Assembly: GCA_963668655.2 (NCBI GenBank) | Contig: CAXXPQ010000003.1 | Location: 1,033,704 to 1,097,703 of the forward strand | Reading direction: 5' to 3' | Origin: G963668655 sp963668655 | GTDB lineage: Bacteria > Myxococcota_A > SURF-8 | DNA: 64,000 nucleotides | Made by a program: the position numbers and the translations under genes | Notes under the pieces: model-generated | Databases searched by the model: none | The model's input: the letters and a program-made list of their open reading frames with translations, nothing else | What the model was told of the DNA's origin: nothing | Part shown: positions 43,701 through 51,970 of the stretch, one piece after another | Layout: the number at the start of each line of letters is the position of its first letter | How positions within the stretch are numbered: position 1 is the stretch's first letter

Positions 43701-44567
43701 AGACAGTGTCGTCACAAGACATTGAGCCACAATACAAGGCATCGGATGTGGACGGCGGCGAGGAATGAGGCGGCGTTTTTGGCATAACGGGTAGCGATAC
43801 CGCGCCAGCGTTTCAAATGGAGAAAGGCGTTTTCCACCAGATGCCGCTCGCGGTAAAGTTCTTTGTCGTAGTCGCGTTGGATCGTGCGGTTCTTTTTCGG
43901 CGGAATGACCGGTTCCGTTCCGTTTTCTCGGCATTCTTCCACGATGGCGTTCGCGTCATATCCCTTGTCGGCCAGTAAATACGCGGCGTCCAGCCCTTCG
44001 ATCAAGGTGTGAGCCTGCGTGCAATCCGCTGTGGGACCGTCCGTAATAAGGACTCGGAGCGGCATACCATGCGCATCCACGGCCAGGTGTATCTTGGAGT
44101 TGAGCCCCCTTTTGTGCGGCCCATCGCCTGATTGCCGCCTACCGCTCCCGCTGCGTCCGGGTGGACTTTCACGTGGCTGGCGTCGATCATCAGCCATTCG
44201 TAATCGGGATCGTCGATGAGAGTTTCGAGCAACGCTTCCCATACTCCCTTGTCTCGCCAGCGGCAAAAGCGACGATGGGTATTCTTCCAGTCGCCGTAAT
44301 CGGGCGGCAGGTCGCGCCAGGGAGCGCCGGTGCGCAAAATCCAGAAAACGGCATTGATGAACCGGCGATTGTCGTGGGCGATGCCGCCCCAAACACCTCT
44401 TCGGCCCGGAAGATGGGGCTCCAGAAGGCTCCAGACGTGATCTGAAATGTCGTGTCGGTGATAGGTGGCTTCCATTTAATTCCTCTCAATGTATTATATT
44501 GAGAGGAATTATACTCCAACACGAAACTCGTGTCGAGAATATTCATTTACTCGTGACGACACTATCT
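43701..44567 (-). mobile_element. IS5-family element, copy 1 (867 bp)
   Basis: Ends: AGACAGTGTCGTCACAAG (43701-43718) and CTCGTGACGACACTATCT (44550-44567), an 18-bp inverted repeat with two mismatches. A second element of exactly the same length and the same ends lies at 62840-63706. It is inserted at the terminator of the six-gene operon to its right. Confidence 0.85.
43712..44475 (-). CDS. IS5-family transposase, two frames joined by -1 slippage
   Basis: Frame one (44475-44002) holds HDISDHVWSLLEPHLPGR, GAPWRDLPPDYGDW and the first Asp in LMIDASHVKVHP. Frame two (ending at 43712) holds HKRGLNSKIHLAVDAHGMPL, DKGYDAN and the Glu in RHLVENAFLHLKRW. They join at A4G5 (rc of 44107-44115) by a -1 shift, giving AMGRTKGGLNSKIHLAVDAHG. 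The same junction is present in the second copy at 62851, so the split is a conserved programmed frameshift and not damage. Catalytic residues are intact. Confidence 0.85.
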
Positions 44568-44600
44568 AAAAACAAAATCCCCGCCAAACGGCGAGGACTT
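44568..44600 (-). terminator. Terminator of the six-gene operon
   Basis: On the minus strand TCCTCGCC (44597-44590), loop GTTT, GGCGGGGA (44585-44578), then TTTTGTTTTT. One internal mismatch. It lies about 60 bases after the last gene, and the IS ends right at the T run. Confidence 0.65.
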
Positions 44601-44658
44601 TGTCAACCATTGAAAAATCTCTGGTTGAGTTGAAATTGATGATCGGCAAACCTTCTTC

Positions 44659-45252
44659 TCAGACCTTGGTGACCACGAATTCTCCGTAATCATCGCCGCA
44701 TTCGATTCCCTTGACCTGCTGGCACGCAAAGGTTCGAAAACCGTCGGGATAGGGATTGCCGTAGGCCAGATCCATGAACGCAGAACACACGCCCTGAATC
44801 ATGTAAGCGGACATGAGATCGGATTTCCCCTGGTCTACGATGTCGGATTCATAGTAATCATAGGCGCGCACGACCATCTTCTCTCCCGGAACAAGTTCCA
44901 CGATTTCGGATTTGGCCCAGCCCCAGGCGGTGAATACCGCGAAAGCTCCGTGCAGAACATCCTCGGGAGCGTTCTCGATCATGGGTTCCACAACGGCTTT
45001 CCATTCCTCGCTGGTGATGATGCCGTATCCCGTGTGATAGCCGCATTCGTTGGCGGCGTTCATCAACAGATACTGGGCCGGTTCCACCATGTCCTCGGAT
45101 ACCGAATTAATCAGAAGATCGGCGAAGTTGTTCCACATGGCCGCCGGCAGGGCGTTGACCAGCACGTTGAAAGCCGGAATCAGACCGTCGTCGTTGCCTT
45201 GCGCTTTCACTTCGGACATCAACTCGATGATTTTTTTTCTATCGATCGCCAT
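44659..45252 (-). CDS. V4R-like (hydrocarbon-binding fold) protein, last gene of operon
   Basis: 197 residues, soluble. The pattern GYGIITSEEWKAVVEPM..., AWGWAKSEIVELVPGEKMVVRAYDYYESD and the closing YPDGFRTFACQQVKGIECGDDYGEFVV recalls 4-vinyl-reductase (V4R) domains, which end in a Cys-x-GxxxGD-x2-CxF strand and bind small hydrophobic ligands or metals. Two Cys near the C-terminus (ACQQVKGIEC) may bind a cofactor. It is 12 bases downstream of a distantly similar protein, so the two may form a heterodimer. A GGAGG ribosome site precedes the ATG. Function unknown; the V4R relation needs a profile search. Confidence 0.6.
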   Translation of the reverse strand: MAIDRKKIIELMSEVKAQGNDDGLIPAFNVLVNALPAAMWNNFADLLINSVSEDMVEPAQYLLMNAANECGYHTGYGIITSEEWKAVVEPMIENAPEDVLHGAFAVFTAWGWAKSEIVELVPGEKMVVRAYDYYESDIVDQGKSDLMSAYMIQGVCSAFMDLAYGNPYPDGFRTFACQQVKGIECGDDYGEFVVTKV

Positions 45253-45264
45253 GACATTTCCTCC

Positions 45265-45801
45265 TTATTTTCTCACGATCGCGAAGACAGACGCTTCGGC
45301 CCCGCTGACAATGCTCTGCTTCTCATTGACCGCGAAACTCCCGGGAGGCATACCATAGACCGCGGCCATGGCGGCGGCCAGAAAGCCCTGACCAATGAAG
45401 TTGACCGGCTTGTCGCGTTTACCCCACTTCTTCAACCACCCTTCGTCCACATGACTGTGCGCCATACTGGCGGCGGCCGACATTTTGCCGACGCGCTCGA
45501 ACGAAAGCAGACCCATGCCGCTCAGTTTCCAGTATTCCTCGCAAAGCGCAACACGCTCATCGACTTTTTCGACGCCGTGTTCCTTGAAGTACCCGGACAA
45601 AAGCGGCCAGAAGGCGTATTCGGCGGATCTGCGCAGCAACTCCTTGCCATCGACCATATCGGCGTCGTCGGCCAACTGGCAGTACAGCGTGGCGTAGTGA
45701 TGGCAGTGCAAAACCCCAATCTTGCCGTTGTTGAAGTGGCGACAGCTTTTGGGATCGAACTTATGATCGATGATCCATTCCGTTCTTTTCTCAATGGCCA
45801 T
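45265..45801 (-). CDS. V4R-like protein, His/Cys-rich N-terminus
   Basis: 178 residues, soluble. Near the N-terminus is a potential metal site: GVLHCHHYATLYCQ. The middle has YAFWPLLSGYFKEHG and EEYWKLSGMGLLSF, the end VNFIGQGFLAAAMAAVYGMPPGSFAVNEKQSIVSGAEASVF. Overall order and length resemble the next gene product, with the end lacking the Cys pair. I read both as relatives of the V4R ligand-binding fold. The HCHHY cluster suggests haem or metal binding. The ribosome site AAAGGAG lies before the ATG. Position between a 63-residue protein and its paralogue suggests one complex. Confidence 0.55.
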   Translation of the reverse strand: MAIEKRTEWIIDHKFDPKSCRHFNNGKIGVLHCHHYATLYCQLADDADMVDGKELLRRSAEYAFWPLLSGYFKEHGVEKVDERVALCEEYWKLSGMGLLSFERVGKMSAAASMAHSHVDEGWLKKWGKRDKPVNFIGQGFLAAAMAAVYGMPPGSFAVNEKQSIVSGAEASVFAIVRK

Positions 45802-45813
45802 GATTTGCTCCTT

Positions 45814-46005
45814 TCACAGCTTCGGGGCGTCCGCGCCCAGGATGTCCTTGGCAACCTCGTAGGCTTTGGCAAGAACGTCGGGAGTGTCGGGCGCCTCCTT
45901 TGCCTTGGCCGAAGGCACATTGGTCTTCATGGCCAGGCGCATCTTGCCTTGCAGGCCGGCCTTCTGACCGACGAGTTCATAATACTTTTCCAGTTTTTGG
46001 CCCAT
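45814..46005 (-). CDS. Small hypothetical protein of the desulfurase operon
   Basis: 63 residues from ATG 46005 (MGQKLEKYYELVGQKAGLQG...), directly preceded by AGGAGAATAGT. Helical and basic, with a Pro/Ala-rich middle (AKEAPDTPDVLAKAYEVAKDILG). No Cys and no membrane helix. No family recognised. Twelve bases separate it from the HCHHY protein, and it nearly touches the gene upstream, so it is firmly part of the operon. It could be an adaptor between larger subunits. Confidence 0.7.
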   Translation of the reverse strand: MGQKLEKYYELVGQKAGLQGKMRLAMKTNVPSAKAKEAPDTPDVLAKAYEVAKDILGADAPKL

Positions 46006-46006
46006 A

Positions 46007-46297
46007 CTATTCTCCTTTCTCAATCAGACTTCTTATGACGTTCCAGACCTCCCGGCCTGCAGCACGCGAAGCGGTTACACGGAAACTGTTGTTTCCCAAC
46101 ACTCCCTGGATGACGTAGGAGCCTCCTTTCTCTATGCGAAAATAGGGTTTGGGGAAATGGGGATGGTAATCGAGCACGGCCGACCGGGCCAACCTGTACA
46201 TCGCCTTTTCATTCATGGGTTCGCTTACGTGAATCTCCCGCATGAGATCCTCATCGAAACAGTCCTCCACGGGACGGATGTCAACCACGCGCATCAT
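46007..46297 (-). CDS. Small conserved-looking protein next to desulfurase
   Basis: 96 residues from ATG 46297 (MMRVVDIRPVEDCFDEDLMREIHVS...). It overlaps the end of the desulfurase-like gene by four bases. Contains PHFPKPYFRIEKGGSYVIQGVLGNNSFRVTASRAAGREVWNVI, a compact alpha-beta make-up with one Cys. I do not know a family for it. Its four-base overlap with a PLP enzyme gene suggests it is a partner, for example a persulphide acceptor (single Cys in VEDCFDED) or a regulator; both are guesses. Confidence 0.7.
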   Translation of the reverse strand: MMRVVDIRPVEDCFDEDLMREIHVSEPMNEKAMYRLARSAVLDYHPHFPKPYFRIEKGGSYVIQGVLGNNSFRVTASRAAGREVWNVIRSLIEKGE

Positions 46298-47439
46298 GAT
46301 TTCACCAGAACGGCCACGGCTTCGGCCAGTTGGTCCACGTCGGACTCGGTATTGAAGCACCCCACGCTGGCGCGTAAACTTCCCAACGGCATGGATCCCA
46401 GTGCGCGATGCGCCAGCGGCGCGCAGTGGAGTCCCGCACGCAATTCGATACCGAAGGACTCGTGCAGGATGAATCCAAGTTCCCCCGGATCCATGTCCGC
46501 CACATGAAACGAAACGATCCCGGCCCTTCCGTCGTTTTCGAAAAGAGGCGACAGGGTTACTCGTTCGACATCCAGCAGATTGCCGCGCAGTCGCTTCACA
46601 AGGCGGTCACGTTGCGATCCCAGGGACTGAATACCTTTTTCAACCAGGAATTCGGCCCCTGCGGCAAGGCCGGCGATTCCCGGGAGATTCATGGTGCCGG
46701 CTTCATGGCGAAGAGGTAAATTCTCCGGGTGATGCAGTAGTTCGCTTCGGACGCCGGTGCCTCCGACAATGGTCTGTCCGAGCCGGTCATCCGGTACGAT
46801 CAGACCTCCCATTCCTGACGGGCCGTACAGGCCTTTATGGCCGGCGAAGGCTACAAATATTCGGCCGGGCAGGCCGGATACATCGAGCGGCAGGCAACCG
46901 GCACTTTGTGCCGCATCGATGAGAAGCGGAATGCCACGCGAAGCCGCCAGATCCGCGATCGCCTCGACGGGCTGGATACAGCCGGTGACATTGGACGCGT
47001 GGGTCATTACGATCAGCCCCGTATCCTCCCCGCAAAGCGACTCAATGGCGTCGACGGACACTTGGCCGTCGCTTTGGGGTTCGGCGATGGCGACTTCTGC
47101 CCGCCCCGTGCGCTCCAGATGAGTCAGCGGCCGCAGAACGGAGTTGTGTTCCAACGCCGTGGCGACGATGCGACGCGCCTGTGGCCACGAATCGGCCAGG
47201 CCGAAAATCGCGGTGTTCAGGGCAAAGGTCGCCGATGGGGTAAGCACGACCTGTTCGGGCCGTTTCACACCGAACACTTTGGCTAGAATCTCTCGGCAGG
47301 ACAGAATCGGGTCACAGGATCCGATATTTCGTCCCGGTTCCATGGGCGGGTTTTCGAGAGATCGGCATACGGCCTCAATAACCGATGGCGGTTTGGGGTA
47401 ACTGGTAGCGGCGTTATTAAGGTAAATCGAAGCCGTCAT
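46294..47439 (-). CDS. Cysteine desulfurase-like class V aminotransferase
   Basis: 381 residues. N-terminal YLNNAATSYPKPP, HNSVLRPL, THASNVTGCIQP, PLP-binding Asp in LLIDAAQSAG, PLP Lys in AFAGHKGLYGPSGMGGL (about 201), and the C-terminal catalytic Cys in RAGLHCAPLAHRALG. This is the signature of the cysteine desulfurase family related to E. faecalis EF2568, whose relatives occur in selenium/sulphur-handling contexts. It would release sulphur or selenium from Cys/Sec as an enzyme-bound persulphide. No iscU or suf genes are near, so it serves the local system. Located 33 bases after the chemoreceptor gene, in the same operon. Confidence 0.82.
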   Translation of the reverse strand: MTASIYLNNAATSYPKPPSVIEAVCRSLENPPMEPGRNIGSCDPILSCREILAKVFGVKRPEQVVLTPSATFALNTAIFGLADSWPQARRIVATALEHNSVLRPLTHLERTGRAEVAIAEPQSDGQVSVDAIESLCGEDTGLIVMTHASNVTGCIQPVEAIADLAASRGIPLLIDAAQSAGCLPLDVSGLPGRIFVAFAGHKGLYGPSGMGGLIVPDDRLGQTIVGGTGVRSELLHHPENLPLRHEAGTMNLPGIAGLAAGAEFLVEKGIQSLGSQRDRLVKRLRGNLLDVERVTLSPLFENDGRAGIVSFHVADMDPGELGFILHESFGIELRAGLHCAPLAHRALGSMPLGSLRASVGCFNTESDVDQLAEAVAVLVKS

Positions 47440-47472
47440 CGTGCGATTCCTGCCAATGTTTCGGATGCGCTC

Positions 47473-49524
47473 CTAAAAATTCTTGAAATCCGGATCCGAG
47501 TCCAAGGGAATCACGTCTTCAGCACTCAGTTGAAAGGGTTCCACTTGTTTTTTGACGGGTACGACGGCCGAGTCGTCATATCTCCGCTTGTCGTTCGTAT
47601 CCTTGCCGTATCCTTCCATCGGTTGACCCGTATAGCCGCCTTCGATCTTGAATCGTTCCAACATCGATTGCAGTTGACGCATGAATTCCATAGCGTCCTG
47701 GGAAGCGGAGGAGGATTGTTCGGAAGCGGCGGCCGTTTGTTGGGTAACCTTCTCCATCTCGGCGATGGCGCGCGTCACCTGGTCGATTCCGATGGAATTT
47801 TCCTTGCTTGCCGTCGTTACCTCATCGATGAGTGCGGCCACGTTGCGGATGGAGTCAATCACCAAGTTGAGCGCCTGTTCAAGTTCCTCCGAGTATCGGC
47901 CACCGGATTCCGAGAGATTGACGGATTCCGAGATCAAGTCTTCCGTGCGCTTGGCCGCCTCCTTGGAACGTAGCGCCAGATTGCGGACTTCTTCCGCCAC
48001 CACGGCAAACCCTCGCCCCGCCTCGCCCGCCCGCGCCGCTTCCACGGCAGCGTTCAACGCCAGAAGGTTGGTCTGAAAGGCGATTTCGTTGATATCGCGG
48101 ATGATGGCGGAGGTCGCATCGGCGGCTTCACGAATTTTATGCATGGACTGGCCCATATTGCCGACCGCCGCGCCGCCTTCTTCGGCCGCCGCCATGGCCA
48201 TCTGCGCCACCCCATTGGCTTCCTGTACGTGTTCGGCGGTTTGCTTGACGGTGGCCGCCATTTCTTCCAGGCTGCTGGACGTCTGCTCGATGGCGCCGGC
48301 CTGCTCGCTTGCGCCCTCCGCCACCACCTGACTGCTCGATGCAATCTGAGCGAAAGCTTCGCTGGCCTGCCCCGTACCATCGATGACTTGGCGCAATGTG
48401 TCATGGATCGAGGTCACGGCATCATTGAAATGAGAGGCGACCTGAACGAATTGCTCCTGCATGAGCACGGTATCCTCATCTCCCGCGGCCACGTCGTATG
48501 TCATGCGAAGGTCGCCCGCGGATAGTTGCTGGAGTTGTTCGATGAGGTTTTGCACCTCGTTTGCCGTAAACATGGCCGTTTTCTCCATCATGACGGCCCC
48601 TTGTTTGGATTCGGTGATATCGACAAACACTTCCATGGCGCCGATCACCTGGCCGTAGTCGTCCTGTAGCGGAACGCCGGTATAGCGAAAATCGAGTGGC
48701 TGCCCGCCAAGGGTCGCGTGCGTTTCACGTGTCACCGCGTTTTTGGACTCCATGCAGGAACGGCAGGCGCAGGCCTCCTTGCCGCAGGCGTCGGTTCTGA
48801 AGTGATCGTGGCAGAGAGAGCCGATCAGCTGTCCCTCCTCTTTGCCTAGGAGTCGGTGGGCGGCCTGATTGGCGAACTGAATGTGATAGGTGGGATCGAT
48901 GATGATCAACGGATCGGGCAGTGATCGAAGATAGCCATTGAAGGTGTCGGCCAACTGATTGACCGTTCCGAACACTTCGGACCAGCCGCCGGGAAAAGAG
49001 GACAGATCGACCCGGGCATCGAGACGTCCTTTTCTGATTTCCTCCGTTCCCACGCCGACAACGTCCACCAGGCTGAGAATCAATCCGGTCATATCTTTCA
49101 TCGCCTGGCCGCATCGGTCATTCGGGGACGCAAGCGGGATATCCACCAGAAGATCACCCTGGGCGATGGCCTGCAAGGCGTCCGAGCGCCGTGCCATATC
49201 CTGAATCAGTTCGTCCGCCGCCTGCCGCAACTCTTCCATTTCTTGGAGATTGCAGGGCGCCAGGTCGGACGAATAATCGCCTTTCGCCGCCAGGTAGAGA
49301 GCCGTTTCGATATCCTTTTGGGATGCGAAAAGTTGTTTGGAGAAATAGAAGACGATGCCGGTACAAACAGCGCCTGCGAGGACCGCCACCAAGCTCAGAA
49401 TGGCCACGGGGGCTTCTTCCCACATGTAAGCGACAATCGCCAACAGTGCAAAAGAAAACAACAGGAGCAATCCGACTTGTATGAAAATCAGGCGTCCGAC
49501 ACCAGTCTTTGGAAGTCTCATCAT
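47473..49524 (-). CDS. Methyl-accepting chemoreceptor with Cys-rich PAS domain
   Basis: 683 residues from ATG 49524 (GAGAGG just upstream; an adjacent ATG at 49521 is equally good). Two membrane helices at the N-terminus (LIFIQVGLLLLFSFALLAIVAYM and ILSLVAVLAGAVCTGIVFYF) enclose almost no periplasmic loop, so the ligand is sensed in the cytoplasm or membrane. HAMP-like and PAS regions follow; the PAS contains CHDHFRTDACGKEACACRSC, a dense Cys cluster fit for a metal or Fe-S/haem centre. The signalling tip NEIAFQTNLLALNAAVEAARAGEAGRGFAVVA (read in parts) is intact. There are no cheA/cheW genes nearby. It is the first gene of the six-gene operon with the desulfurase-like enzyme, an unusual pairing. 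Confidence 0.88.
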   Translation of the reverse strand: MMRLPKTGVGRLIFIQVGLLLLFSFALLAIVAYMWEEAPVAILSLVAVLAGAVCTGIVFYFSKQLFASQKDIETALYLAAKGDYSSDLAPCNLQEMEELRQAADELIQDMARRSDALQAIAQGDLLVDIPLASPNDRCGQAMKDMTGLILSLVDVVGVGTEEIRKGRLDARVDLSSFPGGWSEVFGTVNQLADTFNGYLRSLPDPLIIIDPTYHIQFANQAAHRLLGKEEGQLIGSLCHDHFRTDACGKEACACRSCMESKNAVTRETHATLGGQPLDFRYTGVPLQDDYGQVIGAMEVFVDITESKQGAVMMEKTAMFTANEVQNLIEQLQQLSAGDLRMTYDVAAGDEDTVLMQEQFVQVASHFNDAVTSIHDTLRQVIDGTGQASEAFAQIASSSQVVAEGASEQAGAIEQTSSSLEEMAATVKQTAEHVQEANGVAQMAMAAAEEGGAAVGNMGQSMHKIREAADATSAIIRDINEIAFQTNLLALNAAVEAARAGEAGRGFAVVAEEVRNLALRSKEAAKRTEDLISESVNLSESGGRYSEELEQALNLVIDSIRNVAALIDEVTTASKENSIGIDQVTRAIAEMEKVTQQTAAASEQSSSASQDAMEFMRQLQSMLERFKIEGGYTGQPMEGYGKDTNDKRRYDDSAVVPVKKQVEPFQLSAEDVIPLDSDPDFKNF

Positions 49525-49903
49525 AGTTCCTCTCTCAAACCGCAAAACCATTTTGTCGAAGTTTAAATCTGCATAGCATTCTTATTGCTGCACCATGAAT
49601 GCTGTTTATTATTTTTGCGAACTGATACAACGTCATGCCTTTTTCCTTCATTTGCAAAATAGACGCATGACCAAACAAGACAGCTTGTTCCAACAATCAA
49701 ACATATCGACAGCAAAGAGGAGGAACTTTAACCTTTTCACTGCTGTCCGGTAGAAATCCATGAAATAGGAGCTAACTTTGCGATTCTAAAGAGTATTCTG
49801 CTTTTCGCTCGAAGATAGATGAATTTCCCTCAAAAAATGGCTTTCAGGGAGTTGCAGTACTCCCCATTGTGCATGGCGATTGCGTTCTATGTTACGTGCG
49901 GCA
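49525..49903. other. Intergenic, no gene or clear promoter seen
   Basis: AT-rich upstream region of the chemoreceptor operon. I looked for -35/-10 and -24/-12 pairs on the minus strand and found none with good spacing. The promoter is presumably here. The frame of the IS3-family orfB extends slightly into it at 49887. Confidence 0.5.
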
Positions 49904-50687
49904 TCCGATATCCCAGGCTGCTGTGCGGACGAAACGTGTTGTATTTCCTGCGCCACATCTCGGTCTTCACCTGCGCCTCCCTCAACGTCAGGAAAATCTC
50001 CATGTTCAAATGCTCGTCGCGCACCTTCGAATTGAAACTTTCGATGAAACCGTTCTGCCAGGGGCTGCCCGCGTCGATATGCAGCGTGTCCGTACCGCGA
50101 TTTTGGAGCCAGGTTTTCAGTTTTTCCGCGATGAATTCCGGACCGTTATCCGAGCGGAGAAAGGCCGGATTGCCGTATTGATTGAACAGGTCGTCCAGAA
50201 TGCAGATCAGGTCAGCCGATTTGATGCCTTTGTCCACATGGATTGCCAGACCTTCCCGCGTGTACTCGTCTTCCACCGTCAACAGCTTGATCCGCCTGCC
50301 GTTGCTGAGCGAATCGAACATGAAATCGTAGGTCCATACATGGTTCGGACATTCGGCCTTGACCGGCAGGCCCGCCGACTTCGTTTTCTTTTTCTTGCGC
50401 GGCTTGTGCCTCGGAAGACAAAGCTCCAATTCCCTCCAGACACGGTACACCCGTTTCAGATTGACGATTTCTGATCTGTAAATCACGCCCCAGGCCCGGC
50501 GATACCCGAAACGCGGCTCATCTTCCGAGATCTCCTTGAGCCTGGCCTTCAGGACCGAATCGTCTCGCGGATGGGCCTTGTAATAGTACGTGGATCGTTG
50601 CAGCGTGACCAATGCGGCGCTTCGTCGGACGGACAGACCACGCGAGGCCGCGTGATCCACCGCTTCCCTTCGATGCGCCGCCTTCAC
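49887..50687 (-). CDS. IS3-family transposase orfB (copy A)
   Basis: 266 residues with the rve integrase core: WTYDFMFDSLSNGRRIKLLTVEDEYTREGLAI holds the first Asp region (split here only for naming: VWTYDFMF and LTVEDEYTRE), LRSDNGPEFIAEKLK the second Asp, and SPWQNGFIESFNSKVRDE the Glu. Overlaps orfA by four bases, so it could be made by frameshift or coupling. Its end (GYRMPHVT) differs from copy B (GYRTPQQERRRFF), which shows that the two copies diverge from this codon on. Confidence 0.88.
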   Translation of the reverse strand: MKAAHRREAVDHAASRGLSVRRSAALVTLQRSTYYYKAHPRDDSVLKARLKEISEDEPRFGYRRAWGVIYRSEIVNLKRVYRVWRELELCLPRHKPRKKKKTKSAGLPVKAECPNHVWTYDFMFDSLSNGRRIKLLTVEDEYTREGLAIHVDKGIKSADLICILDDLFNQYGNPAFLRSDNGPEFIAEKLKTWLQNRGTDTLHIDAGSPWQNGFIESFNSKVRDEHLNMEIFLTLREAQVKTEMWRRKYNTFRPHSSLGYRMPHVT

Positions 50688-51021
50688 CAGTTTTTTTCCA
50701 ACAGCTCCTTGGCCACGTCAAGTTCCAGATCCCGTTCGGCAAGCAGCCGTTTCAAGCGGGCGTTCTCTTTTTCAAGATCCTTGAGCCGCCTGGTCTCCGA
50801 AACCGACAGGCCACCAAATTTCTTACGCCAGCGATAGAAACTCTGCTCAGACACGCCATGCTTGCGGCAGATCTCCTGCACCGTCGAGGTCTTGCATTCC
50901 GCCTCTTTTAGAATCGTCACGATCTGCTCGTCCGAAAACCGTTTCCCTTTCATCAGAATCCCTCCTTGAATCATTGGAGGATTCTAACACATCAGCTGTC
51001 CAGTTTTTGGGGGGCAGGGCA
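49904..51021 (-). mobile_element. IS3-family element, copy A
   Basis: 1118 bp repeated at 54955-56072 in the same orientation. Identity ends at TCCGATATCCCAGG on the left and at GGGGGGCAGGGCA on the right. The right end read inward (TGCCCTGCCCCCCAAAAACT) has the TG...CA form of IS3 ends. The left end has no clear matching repeat, and orfB ends differently in the two copies, so both copies may lack the true left end. Copy A cuts a recombinase N-terminus at 51022. Confidence 0.8.
50684..50974 (-). CDS. IS3-family transposase orfA (copy A)
   Basis: 96 residues. Helix-turn-helix DNA-binding part (VQEICRKHGVSEQSFYRWRKKFGG) followed by a leucine-zipper-like coiled coil (DLEKENARLKRLLAERDLEL), the standard OrfA of IS3 elements. 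Start reads MKGKRFSDEQIVTIL from the second Met; GGAGGGATTCTG precedes it, so translation probably begins at that ATG (50953). Confidence 0.88.
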   Translation of the reverse strand: MIQGGILMKGKRFSDEQIVTILKEAECKTSTVQEICRKHGVSEQSFYRWRKKFGGLSVSETRRLKDLEKENARLKRLLAERDLELDVAKELLEKNW

Positions 51022-51122
51022 TCAGCGTTTCGCTTTCCCTTTAGAGGGCAGACTTTGCGTATCCGTTTGCGGCTACCGTCTGGCAGTTTCAAATCAATGT
51101 CAATCACGCAAGCCCGGAGCAT
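51022..51122 (-). pseudogene. Tyrosine recombinase, N-terminal fragment
   Basis: From ATG 51122 the minus strand reads MLRACVIDIDLKLPDGSRK then RIRKVCPLKGKRNAD and is cut by the IS3-family copy A. A short VIDxxLKLPDGxRxRxRK beta-hairpin at the extreme N-terminus is usual for phage integrases (arm-binding domain). Only 33 codons remain. Confidence 0.5.
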
Positions 51123-51125
51123 TGG

Positions 51126-51462
51126 ACTTCGCTCGTCCCCTGGAACAATGGGAGTTGCCCCACTGCTTCAACCTGCTGCGCCGCCGATTGGAGTCGGATA
51201 TGGATGGCCATAAAGGAGTACGGGAGTACATCAAGGTGCTGCGGTTGCTGGAAAGCGCCACGGTGGCGTAACTCTCCCAAGCCATCGAGCATTCCCTTTC
51301 TATCGGTGCAAACAACGTGGATGCCATCAGATTGATCCTGGAACATCGCACCCAGACCCCGCCGATCCTGTTCAGTCTGGATGGACGCCCCCATCTTCAA
51401 TGTGTGCGGGTGCCTGATATTGATCTGCAAGGCTACGGCCTGTTGTTGGGAGATGAGCAATG
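51126..51462 (+). pseudogene. IS21-family istA, C-terminal remnant
   Basis: The plus frame reads CFNLLRRRLESDMDGHKG, REYIKVLRLLESATVA, a TAA stop (51269-51271), then in the same frame LSQAIEHSLSIGANNVDAI, TPPILFSLDGRPHL and DLQGYGLLLGDEQ before a natural stop overlapping the istB ATG. This is the usual C-terminus of the IS21 transposase with an internal stop. The catalytic part is missing. Confidence 0.7.
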
Positions 51463-51783
51463 AAGAAAATCGAGACGAAGAGCACCGTACTGCTGGCCCA
51501 TCACCTCAAAGCCCTGAAGATGCCCACCATGTTTGCCGAATGCGATAAGGTGGCGGCCCGCTGCGCGAAAGAGAACGTGGATCACCTGAGCTTTCTACTG
51601 CAACTGTGCGAACTGGAACTGCTGGAACGGGAGCGCAAAGCTGCGGATCGCAGGCTTAAAGCCGCCCGGTTTCCAAACCACAAGACAATAGATTCATTTG
51701 ATTTTACAGCCCAGCCTTCGGTCAACAAGATGCTGCTCTCCGAACTGCTGCGCTGTGCCTACATCGACAAACGGGAGAACTGA
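51460..51783 (+). pseudogene. IS21-family istB, N-terminal part only
   Basis: 107 residues, beginning MKKIETKSTVLLAHHLKALKMP and ending at LLRCAYIDKREN. This covers the N-terminal helical domain of the IS21 helper ATPase; the Walker motifs of the AAA+ domain are absent, since the frame closes at 51783. Start overlaps the istA stop (ATGA), the natural coupling of the two genes. Non-functional. Confidence 0.75.
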
Positions 51784-51970
51784 CGCTGCTCGGATTGCGG
51801 GACGAAGCAGGCCTCCTGCTTCTTCTGTCCATGCGTCCAGCTTTGGCCGACACCTACTTCCGCTTGGGATTTCTCTTCACGAGTAAAGAGGATGCAACGG
51901 CGGAAATCTGTCTGGCCTTCTTCGATATCATCGACCGCTATCCCGGCGGCCTTCGTCGCCTCCTCGATTA
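51784..51970 (+). other. Unassigned fragment left of IS630
   Basis: One frame reads MRPALADTYFRLGFLFTSK, then EDATAEICLAFFDIIDRYP and GGLRRLLD before a stop that is present with or without the IS. A second frame is open across the IS junction into the HTH gene at 53087 (SSIKKGVFRAV once the IS and one TA are removed). I cannot say which was used. Confidence 0.35.

Noticed and set aside
49560..49800. Possible sigma-54 promoter for the chemoreceptor operon
   Set aside because: The GG and GC pairs found on the minus strand are 15 bases apart rather than 10.
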